Counted from the stretch's first letter, positions 1 through 5,848 are shown. The stretch is DNA of 6,396 bases from an uncultured Acidaminococcus sp. (GCA_900314165.1 OMUE01000168.1:1-6396); one strand, 5' to 3'. Notes: generated by a model from the sequence alone, not told the origin. A program made the numbers and translations.

Positions 1-523
1 GAAATTGGCTTTTTTCGATGGACTAAAAATGGTCATTCAAGTTGGACTCTAACAAAAGACGAAATTTATTATTTATTAGGCTTGTTAAATACATCTATTG
101 TCAATAATGTATTGTACATGATTAATCCAACATTAAATTATGGTGCAGGTTCTATTGGCCAGATTCCAATATTGAGAGATGAAAAGGTTAAGAGACAAGT
201 TGAGTTAATCGTTCAAGAGAATGTGACATTAGGAAAGAATGATTGGGACTCATATGAAACATCATGGGATTTTAAATTTCATCCTTTGGTCTCTAAAAAT
301 AGAAAAATAGCCTTTCTTAATACATGTTATGACCAGTTTAAATGTAATTCAAATGAACATTTTGATCATTTAAAATCCAATGAAAAAGAATTGAATAGAA
401 TTTTTATTGAAATATATGGCCTAAATGACGAAGTGTCTTCTGAAGTTGATAATCAAAACATTACTATTTCTAAAATTTTTGATAAAAAATTAGATGTTCC
501 AGAGTCCTATAAAAATAACAACT
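1..523. other. AT-rich mosaic segment of pglX
   Basis: By hand count, 145 of the first 520 bases are G or C (about 28%). Bases 541-900 of the same gene are about 54%, as are pglZ and the flanking chromosomal genes. Codon choice follows: AT-ending codons such as AAT, ATT, AAA and GAT dominate before base 520, and GC-ending codons such as GAC, GTC, CTC and CTG dominate after 523. The switch happens within a few codons (NNN then YVLTKQD). The left limit is outside the window. A recombinational import of the upstream part of pglX from an AT-rich relative is the simplest explanation, but it is an inference. Confidence 0.85.
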
Positions 524-1272
524 ACGTCCTCACCAAACAGGACGTCATCCAATCCCTCCTTTCCTACGCCGTGGGCTGCATGTTGGGCCGGTACTCCTTA
601 GACGTGGACGGTCTGGCCTATGCAGGAGGCGAGTGGGATGCTTCCAAGTACTCCACGTTCATTCCCGATGAGGATAACGTGATTCCCATGACGGACGAGG
701 CCTATCTGTCCGATGATATCGTAGGGCTGTGCATCGCCTGGCTGAAGAAGGTGTACGGGAAGGAAACCCTGGAAGAAAATCTGAAATTCATTGCAGATGC
801 CTTGGAAGAAAAGGGCCTGACGCCCAGGGATGTGCTGCGGACGTATTTCCTGAAGAGCTTCTACAAGAACCACTGCAAGATCTACCAGAAGCGGCCCATC
901 TACTGGCTGTTTGACAGCGGTAAGGAAAACGGCTTCAAGGCCCTGGTGTACATGCATCGGTGGAACAAGGACACCACCAGCCGGGTGCTGCTGTACGTCC
1001 ACAAGATCCAGAACCAGTATGAGACGGAAGTGAAGTCCATCGACATGGCTCTGGATACGTTGAAGGACAAGCGTCAGGCGGCGGCCATGCAGAAACGGAA
1101 GGAACATCTGTTGAAGCAGATTGCCGAGGTCAAGGATTACAGCATCCGCCTGGAGCATCTGGCCAATGAACATACGGATATTGATTTGGATGACGGCGTC
1201 AAGGTAAATTACGAAAAGGTCCAGACGGATAAAGACGGAAAATTTTATCAGATCCTGGCACCGATAAAATAA
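1..1272 (+). CDS. pglX: BREX DNA adenine methyltransferase PglX, C-terminal part (5' end outside window)
   Basis: This is the last 423 codons of a BREX type 1 PglX, normally a protein of roughly 1,200 residues. PglX methylates adenine in the BREX recognition site, marking host DNA as self, and is needed for phage exclusion. The methyltransferase motifs lie upstream and are not visible. What is visible are hallmark C-terminal segments of the family: INPTLNYGAGSIGQIPI (around window codons 41-57), DWDSYETSWDFKFHP (81-95), NEKELNRIFIEIYGL (127-141), SYAVGCMLGRYSLDV (188-202), and KRPIYWLFDSGKENGF with the following YMHRWN (from 297). The reading frame is open to base 1, so the TTG at 82 is not the start. 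The stop TAA (1270-1272) abuts pglZ, indicating one operon. Base composition changes abruptly near base 523, from about 28% to about 54% G+C, although protein homology is continuous. Family assignment is very likely; the methylated site cannot be read from this part. Confidence 0.95.
   Translation, partial: EIGFFRWTKNGHSSWTLTKDEIYYLLGLLNTSIVNNVLYMINPTLNYGAGSIGQIPILRDEKVKRQVELIVQENVTLGKNDWDSYETSWDFKFHPLVSKNRKIAFLNTCYDQFKCNSNEHFDHLKSNEKELNRIFIEIYGLNDEVSSEVDNQNITISKIFDKKLDVPESYKNNNYVLTKQDVIQSLLSYAVGCMLGRYSLDVDGLAYAGGEWDASKYSTFIPDEDNVIPMTDEAYLSDDIVGLCIAWLKKVYGKETLEENLKFIADALEEKGLTPRDVLRTYFLKSFYKNHCKIYQKRPIYWLFDSGKENGFKALVYMHRWNKDTTSRVLLYVHKIQNQYETEVKSIDMALDTLKDKRQAAAMQKRKEHLLKQIAEVKDYSIRLEHLANEHTDIDLDDGVKVNYEKVQTDKDGKFYQILAPIK
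524..545. repeat. 7-bp inverted repeat at the composition breakpoint in pglX
   Basis: ACGTCCT at 524-530 and its exact reverse complement AGGACGT at 539-545 are separated by an 8-base spacer, CACCAAAC. The repeat lies inside the pglX reading frame exactly where the gene changes from AT-rich to GC-rich. Size and layout resemble a small site-specific recombinase core site, but a 7-bp inverted repeat can arise by chance. Its significance rests on its position. Confidence 0.45.
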
Positions 1273-1273
1273 T

Positions 1274-1279
1274 GGGAGG
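1274..1279 (+). promoter_or_regulatory. Ribosome binding site deciding the pglZ start
   Basis: GGGAGG lies 7 bases before the ATG at 1287. An earlier in-frame ATG at 1272 overlaps the pglX stop (TAATG), but this Shine-Dalgarno sequence would then lie inside the coding sequence and no other one precedes 1272. The ATG at 1287 is therefore preferred. Either start makes pglZ translationally coupled to pglX. Confidence 0.75.
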
Positions 1280-1286
1280 CTCGTCC

Positions 1287-3860
1287 ATGGACGACTTAAC
1301 ACTGCAGGACATCAGTGCACAAATTCAAACAAAATTCCAGGAAGGTCACCGAATCGTATTCTGGTATGATCCGGACGGTTCCTTTGCCGAAGACGTGGAT
1401 CAGCTGCAGCTGCCGGACGTGACGCTCCTGCACCTGACAGACCGGAACAGCTTCCGGGTAAAGCTGCGCATCGAACACGAAGACCCTCAGGGCAAATACT
1501 TGCTGTACGGGCCTTTTGTGAAGCCGGACGTGTCAGTGAATCACCTGGAGGATATGTTGCTGTATTCCAGCCAGATCTATGCGGACAAGCTGTCGTTCCT
1601 GGCTCACGAGGCAGGCATTCCGTCCCGGCTGCAGGATACTTTGAAGAAGCTGAAGCCGTTCTTCCTCATCGGCCTGAAGCGCACCAATGCGGCCCAGCGG
1701 AAGGAAGCGGCCCGGCGGACCCAAGACTTTCTGGAACGGGTGAAGCCCATTTTGCCCACCCAATTGGACGAGCGGACGTTGCTGACCATCGCTATGTGCT
1801 GCGCCGTAGGGACTCAGACCACGACCGTGGATGAACTGGTGTACGAAATCCTGGATGAGACGGATCTGGCTGATAACGAAGCCTATAAAAAGCTCCAGGC
1901 CTGTGCCCTGGATGGAGTGTTCTGGGACGTAGTAGGGGAGAGGTATGGCTACAGCCGCCCGGCTCCCAGTCTCCAGGACTTTGTGGCAGCGCTGTTTGTG
2001 ACGTATACGTTCCGGACCTGTCCGGAAGCCGTGCCGGAGGTCTGGATGGAGTACGCTCCCGATGGCATGAAAAATAAGCTCAGTTCCATTACGGTACTTC
2101 TGGAAAACATGATGAACAACGTGAAGTACCAGGACAGCTTTGATTATCTGTCCAAGTCTCTGGAAACCTTCCTGCAGGCCGAAGCGTTCCTGAGCAAGCT
2201 GCCCCTGGAAAACTTCCTGGAAACAGCTTCCTTTGGCTGCATCGATTTCCTGCTGTGCCGCTGGATGATTGCCAGACTGGTAGCCGAGGACAAGGGAGCC
2301 CAGCTGGCAGGTCTCACCATACCGGAGCTGTGCGACAAGCGGCTGCGGCTGCACTTTGGCAAGAATTTTGAGCATGCCTATAAGCTTTTGAAGGCCGCCT
2401 GGCAGCTGTACATGAACGTGAACTACGGGCCCCAGCATGACCTGCAGGCCATGGTGAGCGCCTATGAAAAACAGGAGTACAAGATCGACCAGAGCTATCG
2501 GAGGTTCCTGACGGCTTTTGACGAACTGGAAGACCGGTCCGAGTTCGAAGAATTGCGGGACCGGATCCAGAATATCTATTATACGAAATATCTGGAAGAG
2601 CAGCTGTACGCCTGGAATGGGGCCTATCAGGACCAGTATCGGGAGCCCATCCTGCCCTGGCAGAGGGATTTCTACCGGGAAGTGGTGAAGCCCTATAAGG
2701 AAAAGGTGGCGGTCATCATTTCCGATGCCTTCCGCTATGAGGCAGCCCGGGAACTGGTAGAGCGCTTCCAAGAAGACGAAAACTGCACGGTAGAGCTATC
2801 CACTCGCATGGCCGGGGTACCAGCGGTAACGGCGGTGGGCATGGCTCAGCTGCTGCCTCATACAGTGCTGACGGTGACCCGGGACCGGACGCCAAAGGTC
2901 CTGCTGGATGGGCGTCCCTGCGGATCCCGGGAACAGCGGGAGAAAATCCTGCAGCAGGCTAATCCTAATTCCATCGCCATGGACTACGATTCCATCCAGC
3001 GCATGAATTCCAAAGAGCTGAAGAGCTTTTCTAAAGGGACAGAGGTTATCTATATTTACCACAACAGGATTGATGCCACAGGGGAGAGTGCCCGGACGGA
3101 GAACTCCGTGTTTACGGCAGTAAATCAGACTATCCGGGAGCTATTCCAGCTGGTGAAGAGACTGTCTCGCAGCGCCAATATTTATCGTTTTGTCATTACG
3201 GCGGACCATGGGTTCCTGTACACCCGGAAGCCTTTGCGGGAAGCGGACAAGCTGGAAAACCAGGCGGATAAAAGTGCCTTTACGGACCGTCGGTTCATCC
3301 TGAATGATGGGCCTGTAGAAGCCAATGGCATGTACAGCCTGCCTCTGGCCCAGACTTTGAAGACTGAAGACACACGCTACGTGCTGCTGGCCAAGGGTAT
3401 GAGCGTGTTTAAGTGCCATGGGGGCATGAACTATGTGCACGGCGGCTCGTCTCCTCAGGAGCTGCTGGTGCCTGTCATCAGCGTCTCTACCAAGAAAGGT
3501 ATCGTGGATACCCAGAGCGTAAAGCTGGCCCTCATCAACGACCGGACGAAGATCTCGACCTTCCATCTGCGGCAGCAATTCTACCAGGAATATCCTGTCA
3601 GCGATATCCTGAAGCCCGCTCAGTACCGGATCTTCCTCCAGGACAGCACCGGTGAAGTCATCAGCACGGAAGTGCTGTACACCTGCGACAGTAAGGAACA
3701 GGATGCCGCCAAGCGCATCGTGTCCCTGGACTTTGATTTAAAGAAGAAAAAATACGACCCTCTGCTGCACTACTACATCAAGATTGTGAACACGGAGACG
3801 GAAGAAGAGATTGAGAGCAAGGAGGTCATTCTGGATTTGGCGGATGAGGGGTTGTGGTGA
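1287..3860 (+). CDS. pglZ: BREX-1 protein PglZ (alkaline phosphatase superfamily)
   Basis: This encodes a complete PglZ of 857 residues, close to the usual size of type A PglZ. It is a core BREX protein that works with PglX and the other Brx proteins in host methylation and phage exclusion, presumably in the cytoplasm. The N-terminal region carries a typical start (IVFWYDPDGSF, then KYLLYGPFVKP), followed by a long helical middle. The PglZ domain occupies roughly residues 470-730. Its phosphatase-superfamily metal-site motifs are IISDAFRYEAA (D480), IYIYHNRID (H592, D596), TADHGFLYTR (D640, H641), and KCHGGMNYVHGGSSPQE (H711, H718, E725). A beta-rich C-terminal region follows. All motifs expected of an active site are present and no frameshift is seen. 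The start is set by the Shine-Dalgarno sequence before 1287. An upstream ATG at 1272 would add five residues. Base composition (about 54-55% G+C) matches the 3' part of pglX. No brxL follows. Confidence 0.95.
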   Translation: MDDLTLQDISAQIQTKFQEGHRIVFWYDPDGSFAEDVDQLQLPDVTLLHLTDRNSFRVKLRIEHEDPQGKYLLYGPFVKPDVSVNHLEDMLLYSSQIYADKLSFLAHEAGIPSRLQDTLKKLKPFFLIGLKRTNAAQRKEAARRTQDFLERVKPILPTQLDERTLLTIAMCCAVGTQTTTVDELVYEILDETDLADNEAYKKLQACALDGVFWDVVGERYGYSRPAPSLQDFVAALFVTYTFRTCPEAVPEVWMEYAPDGMKNKLSSITVLLENMMNNVKYQDSFDYLSKSLETFLQAEAFLSKLPLENFLETASFGCIDFLLCRWMIARLVAEDKGAQLAGLTIPELCDKRLRLHFGKNFEHAYKLLKAAWQLYMNVNYGPQHDLQAMVSAYEKQEYKIDQSYRRFLTAFDELEDRSEFEELRDRIQNIYYTKYLEEQLYAWNGAYQDQYREPILPWQRDFYREVVKPYKEKVAVIISDAFRYEAARELVERFQEDENCTVELSTRMAGVPAVTAVGMAQLLPHTVLTVTRDRTPKVLLDGRPCGSREQREKILQQANPNSIAMDYDSIQRMNSKELKSFSKGTEVIYIYHNRIDATGESARTENSVFTAVNQTIRELFQLVKRLSRSANIYRFVITADHGFLYTRKPLREADKLENQADKSAFTDRRFILNDGPVEANGMYSLPLAQTLKTEDTRYVLLAKGMSVFKCHGGMNYVHGGSSPQELLVPVISVSTKKGIVDTQSVKLALINDRTKISTFHLRQQFYQEYPVSDILKPAQYRIFLQDSTGEVISTEVLYTCDSKEQDAAKRIVSLDFDLKKKKYDPLLHYYIKIVNTETEEEIESKEVILDLADEGLW

Positions 3861-3878
3861 GACGTTAGAAGCTAGTAT
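3858..3878. repeat. Heptanucleotide repeat remnant at the pglZ stop
   Basis: Three seven-base units, TGAGACG, TTAGAAG and CTAGTAT, begin at the pglZ stop codon. The same family (TTAGACG, TTAGAAG, CTAGTGG) follows the rhodanese gene at 6251-6285. The shared string GACGTTAGAAG next to two unrelated stop codons indicates a dispersed short tandem repeat that settles just downstream of genes. Confidence 0.6.
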
Positions 3879-3930
3879 AGAAAACCGCAATTAACTTTAA
3901 TATTGAATACCTACACTTAATTTAGCAACC

Positions 3931-3956
3931 GTAGGGGCGCATCGTGAGATGCGCCC
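3931..3956 (+). repeat. Palindromic repeat hairpin, GTAGGGG type, forward copy
   Basis: After a GTAG head, GGGCGCATC (3935-3943) pairs perfectly with GATGCGCCC (3948-3956) around a GTGA loop. The 9-bp stem is not followed by a T-run, so it is not a standard terminator. The reverse complement of the hairpin at 3988-4013 has the same layout (GTAGGGG, two to three variable bases, CATC, four-base loop, GATG, CCC), so the two form an inverted pair of one dispersed element. AT-rich DNA between the pglZ stop and this hairpin holds nothing recognisable beyond the heptamer repeat. Confidence 0.75.
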
Positions 3957-3987
3957 ACCAAGGATTCTTGACAAGAAGATGCTTTGT

Positions 3988-4013
3988 GGGTTCATCTTAC
4001 GATGAACCCCTAC
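3988..4013 (-). repeat. Palindromic repeat hairpin, GTAGGGG type, reverse copy
   Basis: GGGTTCATC (3988-3996) pairs perfectly with GATGAACCC (4001-4009) around a TTAC loop. The flank CCCCTAC (4007-4013) is the reverse complement of GTAGGGG. Compared with the forward copy, base changes in the stem come in compensating pairs: GC paired with GC in one copy is TT paired with AA in the other. The pairing is therefore conserved while the sequence is not. A decayed third copy lies at 5611-5641. Confidence 0.75.
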
Positions 4014-4051
4014 GGATTCGTGTCATGATTTTGCGTCTATATTAAGGTTAA

Positions 4052-4090
4052 GTAAACAGAAAGTTATTTGTAAATTCTTATACTAGTGAA
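4052..4090 (+). repeat. 39-bp dispersed repeat, copy A (left of the metE-like gene)
   Basis: This segment aligns without gaps to 5646-5684 at 32 of 39 positions, including the identical 16-mer AAACAGAAAGTTATTT (4054-4069 and 5648-5663). Six of the seven differences are transitions. After a two-base gap both copies continue with AATGTGG. Each copy sits beside a GTAGGGG-type hairpin sequence, so the 39-bp block is probably the flank of a larger dispersed element. Confidence 0.8.
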
Positions 4091-4122
4091 GCAATGTGGG
4101 CGCGTTGCCCCCTCATCATTGC
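4091..4122. repeat. Hairpin within the intergenic palindrome cluster
   Basis: GCAATG (4091-4096) pairs with CATTGC (4117-4122), and inside it GGGC (4098-4101) pairs with GCCC (4107-4110). It directly precedes the cloverleaf-like palindrome at 4135-4210, in which the related stem CCATTGC/GCAATGG recurs. No T-run follows. Confidence 0.5.
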
Positions 4123-4134
4123 CTCGCAAAAGAG

Positions 4135-4210
4135 CGCTGCCCAGCCCCCTCGCCATTGCTAACGCAATGGCCCTCTCCCCCTCACGGGGGCGACAGCCCG
4201 CTGGGCAGCG
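4135..4210. repeat. Cloverleaf-like palindromic repeat
   Basis: An outer 11-bp perfect stem, CGCTGCCCAGC (4135-4145) with GCTGGGCAGCG (4200-4210), encloses two hairpins with four-base loops. These are CCATTGC/GCAATGG (4153-4159 and 4164-4170, loop TAAC) and CCCCC/GGGGG (4177-4181 and 4186-4190, loop TCAC). Together they form a three-way junction. No protein, tRNA or known RNA family is recognised. It looks like a non-autonomous mobile palindrome of the REP/MITE kind, though a structured RNA cannot be excluded. The long open frame crossing it (4096-4311) has no ribosome binding site and reflects only its base composition. Confidence 0.7.
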
Positions 4211-4233
4211 TTATGTTGTCGATCGTCTGTAGC

Positions 4234-4268
4234 GTAGGGGCTTGCCAGAGCGCAGCGGCGGTAAGCCC
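4234..4268 (+). repeat. GTAGGGG-type hairpin with long loop
   Basis: GTAGGGG at 4234-4240 leads into GGGCTTGCC (4238-4246), which pairs with GGTAAGCCC (4260-4268) through one G-T wobble. The loop is 13 bases and GC-rich. The head and closing CCC match the other GTAGGGG hairpins in this intergenic region; the stem interior differs. Confidence 0.6.
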
Positions 4269-4283
4269 GCTTTCATCAAAGAT

Positions 4284-4357
4284 AAGCAACGCACCAGCTC
4301 TGACAAGTTAGGCAGGGTTCAATTCCTTGCAAAGTTGTCAGAGGTGGTGCGTTGCTT
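4284..4357 (-). terminator. Long inverted repeat, probable terminator of the metE-like gene
   Basis: A 23-bp inverted repeat with one mismatch begins at the stop codon of the minus-strand metE-like gene. The arms are 4284-4306 and 4335-4357, and each contains GCAACGCACCA; the loop is 28 bases. Read on the minus strand the stem is followed by only a broken T-tract (TTATCTTTG), weaker than a standard intrinsic terminator. The position, flush with the stop and between convergent genes, supports a transcript-ending or mRNA 3'-end-protecting role. It could also be another dispersed palindrome used this way. Confidence 0.6.
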
Positions 4358-5478
4358 TATGCGTCCTGCCAAACGGTTTTGGCAATGTCCTTGATCAGGT
4401 TCAGCTTTGCCCACTGGTCGTCTTCGGTCAGCAGGTTGCCTTCTTCCGTAGAGGAGAAGCCGCATTGGGGGCTCAGGCACAGCTGCTGCAGAGGTACGTA
4501 TTTTTCCGCTTCGTGGATGCGGGCGATGACGGCGTCCTTGTCTTCCAGTTCCGGAGTCTTGGAAGTCACCAGGCCCAGCACAACCTGCTGGTTTTGGATG
4601 TAGCGCAGGGGAGTGAAGTCCCCGGACCGGTCGGAATCGTATTCCAGGAAGAATCCATCCACGTTACAATGGCCGAACAGGGTTTCCGCAACGGGTTCGT
4701 AACCGCCGGAGCTGAACCAGGTGGAACGGAAGTTGCCCCGGCAGATGTGCATGGTGATGGTCATGTCCGCAGGCTTGGCTTCCAGGGCTTTGTTGATGAC
4801 CTTTACATAGTTCCTGGCAATGTCGTCCAGGTCAAAGCCCCGTTCTGCATAGGCTTTCCGCTTGCTCTCGTCGCAGAATTCGCCCCAGGACGTATCGTCC
4901 AGCTGCAGGTACCGGCAGCCGGCATCATAGAAGGCCCGGATGGCTTCCTGATAGGTGCGGGCAATGTCCGCATATAGCTTTTGCTTGTCTTCGTATTGAG
5001 GAATGGCCACATAATGCTTTTCCCGGACGCAGCAGATCAGGTGCAGCATGCTGGGAGAGGGGATGGTCATCTTCACCAGGGTATCTCCGGCGATGGCTTG
5101 CAGGTATTTGAAATGTTCCAGGAACGGGTGGTTCCCGAAGCCCAGAGTCCCGGTGATCCGGACCGTGGACGCTTTCGGCTGGGCTCCTTTGAAATGGACG
5201 GACCAGGCTTCGGCGGACACTTCTGTGACGCCTTCCAGGTCAGCCAGGAAGTCCAGGTGCCAGTAACGACGGCGGAATTCCCCGTCGGTCACGGCCTGCA
5301 GGCCCACTTGCTTTTCTTTTGCGACCAGGTCTTGGATCGCGGCATCTTCGGCCTGCTTCAGGTCTTCAGCGGTAAGGGTGCCGGCAGCAAAGGCGGCCCG
5401 TTTTTCCTTCAGGGCAGCCGGGCGCAGGAAGCTGCCAACGATATCGTACCGGAACGGTGGTTTATGGTTTAAAGTCAT
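4357..5478 (-). CDS. MetE-like cobalamin-independent methionine synthase C-terminal-domain protein (YxjG/YxjH type)
   Basis: This encodes a 373-residue protein made of a single MetE catalytic (UROD/MetE-like TIM-barrel) domain. Full-length MetE is about 750 residues, and its N-terminal half is absent here. The four zinc ligands of MetE are recognisable: H244 and C246 in TMHICRGN, E279 in FFLEYD, and C339 in SPQCGF. Other family features are the start YDIVGSFLRP, the TDGEFRRRYWHLDF segment (64-77), MTIPSPS (137-143) and LQLDD (191-195). Relatives are annotated as homocysteine methyltransferases and probably act in methionine synthesis or homocysteine salvage; the methyl donor used by these short forms is uncertain. 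The ATG at 5478 is chosen because GGAGG lies 8 bases upstream. An ATG at 5520 would add 14 residues of no family similarity and has no such site. The gene is convergent with pglZ and divergent from the rhodanese gene, and appears unrelated to BREX. Confidence 0.92.
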   Translation of the reverse strand: MTLNHKPPFRYDIVGSFLRPAALKEKRAAFAAGTLTAEDLKQAEDAAIQDLVAKEKQVGLQAVTDGEFRRRYWHLDFLADLEGVTEVSAEAWSVHFKGAQPKASTVRITGTLGFGNHPFLEHFKYLQAIAGDTLVKMTIPSPSMLHLICCVREKHYVAIPQYEDKQKLYADIARTYQEAIRAFYDAGCRYLQLDDTSWGEFCDESKRKAYAERGFDLDDIARNYVKVINKALEAKPADMTITMHICRGNFRSTWFSSGGYEPVAETLFGHCNVDGFFLEYDSDRSGDFTPLRYIQNQQVVLGLVTSKTPELEDKDAVIARIHEAEKYVPLQQLCLSPQCGFSSTEEGNLLTEDDQWAKLNLIKDIAKTVWQDA

Positions 5479-5486
5479 TTTGTATG

Positions 5487-5491
5487 CCTCC
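5487..5491 (-). promoter_or_regulatory. Ribosome binding site of the metE-like gene
   Basis: Read on the minus strand, GGAGG lies 8 bases before the ATG at 5478. This decides that start over the in-frame ATG at 5520. The AT-rich leader upstream shows no S-box (SAM) riboswitch core and no convincing -35/-10 pair. Confidence 0.8.
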
Positions 5492-5564
5492 ATAAATTTA
5501 TTTTTGTATGGGAAAAGCATACTATAAATATCGGTTATAAGGAAATATATAAAAATAGTGGTTG

Positions 5565-5585
5565 GATATAGTTTAAAGCTATATC
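5565..5585. promoter_or_regulatory. Palindrome upstream of the metE-like gene, possible operator
   Basis: GATATAG (5565-5571) and CTATATC (5579-5585) form a perfect 7-bp inverted repeat around TTTAAAG. It lies about 87 bases upstream of the metE-like start in very AT-rich DNA, where a repressor or activator of that gene could bind. AT-rich palindromes arise easily by chance, so this is tentative. Confidence 0.35.
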
Positions 5586-5610
5586 AAGGTAAATGATGAA
5601 TAGTTTTAAA

Positions 5611-5641
5611 GGGCTCATCTTAGGATATGACTCCGTAGGGG
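5611..5641 (-). repeat. Decayed GTAGGGG-type palindrome
   Basis: GGGCTCATCTTAGGAT (5611-5626) matches the corresponding stretch of the hairpin at 3988 (GGGTTCATCTTACGAT) at 14 of 16 bases. The second arm is disrupted (ATGACTCC), so no good stem remains. A GTAGGGG follows at 5635-5641. It stands directly beside the second 39-bp repeat copy, as the better-preserved hairpin stands beside the first. Confidence 0.5.
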
Positions 5642-5645
5642 TAGT

Positions 5646-5684
5646 GCAAACAGAAAGTTATTTATGAGTTCCTATGCTAGTCAA
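5646..5684 (+). repeat. 39-bp dispersed repeat, copy B (right of the metE-like gene)
   Basis: This is the partner of 4052-4090 in the same orientation, with 32 of 39 bases identical. The two copies bracket the metE-like gene about 1.6 kb apart. In this copy the repeat begins 5 bases after the decayed palindrome; in copy A the gap is 38 bases, so one copy has an insertion or deletion. Confidence 0.8.
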
Positions 5685-5706
5685 AATGTGGATTCTGTAC
5701 TATTAT
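5678..5706 (+). promoter_or_regulatory. Weak promoter candidate for the rhodanese gene
   Basis: TAGTCA (5678-5683, four of six bases matching TTGACA) and TATTAT (5701-5706, five of six matching TATAAT) are separated by 17 bases. The -35 part lies inside repeat copy B, so the inserted element may supply part of the promoter. The leader to the GTG at 5849 would be about 135 bases. Confidence 0.3.
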
Positions 5707-5765
5707 TTTAGCAGGAGGATTCTAAAGAATAGGCGGACCTAAGGCGCCTCGTGCCCAAGTTATCC

Positions 5766-5797
5766 TCGTATGCACGTATGTACGTATTCACGTACCA
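5766..5797. repeat. Four-unit 8-bp repeat upstream of the rhodanese gene
   Basis: CGTA recurs at a strict 8-base period, at 5767, 5775, 5783 and 5791. The units are TCGTATGC, ACGTATGT, ACGTATTC and ACGTACCA. Each ACGTA is near-palindromic, and one full TACGTA occurs. It lies 50-85 bases before the start codon and is either a short tandem repeat or a row of binding sites. Confidence 0.55.
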
Positions 5798-5833
5798 CGA
5801 AGCACCTATCACGCCATGAAAGCGGATCCAATC

Positions 5834-5840
5834 AAGGAGG
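5834..5840 (+). promoter_or_regulatory. Ribosome binding site of the rhodanese gene
   Basis: AAGGAGG lies 8 bases before the GTG at 5849. It identifies GTG as the start rather than the in-frame ATG at 5816, which lies upstream of this site and would put charged residues ahead of the signal peptide. Confidence 0.85.
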
Positions 5841-5848
5841 AACGTATT

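Noticed and set aside
82..1272. Complete gene starting at TTG 82
   Set aside because: The frame is open to base 1 and family-typical PglX sequence already precedes and spans this point, so the gene starts outside the window.
1533..2771. Long minus-strand open frame (412 codons) opposite pglZ
   Set aside because: It is the antisense shadow of a clear pglZ, with biased low-complexity composition and no recognisable domain.
3935..3956. Intrinsic terminator of the BREX operon
   Set aside because: The stem is strong but no T-run follows it; it belongs to the dispersed GTAGGGG hairpin family. It may still slow transcription, but no terminator call is justified.
4096..4311. Open frame of 71 codons in the intergenic palindromes
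   Set aside because: It lies entirely over inverted repeats, has no ribosome binding site and no protein-like pattern.
4313..4330. tRNA T-arm-like sequence (CAGGG, TTCAATT loop, CCTTG)
   Set aside because: The loop fits the T-loop consensus, but no matching acceptor, D or anticodon arms exist around it. It is the loop of the 4284-4357 inverted repeat.
5479..5700. SAM riboswitch or T-box leader for the metE-like gene
   Set aside because: I looked on the minus strand for the S-box core (GAUGAAACCC-type and GGCAAC segments) and for a T-box sequence, and saw neither.
5816..5848. ATG at 5816 as rhodanese start
   Set aside because: The strong AAGGAGG at 5834-5840 lies downstream of it, and the GTG at 5849 gives a proper lipoprotein signal peptide.
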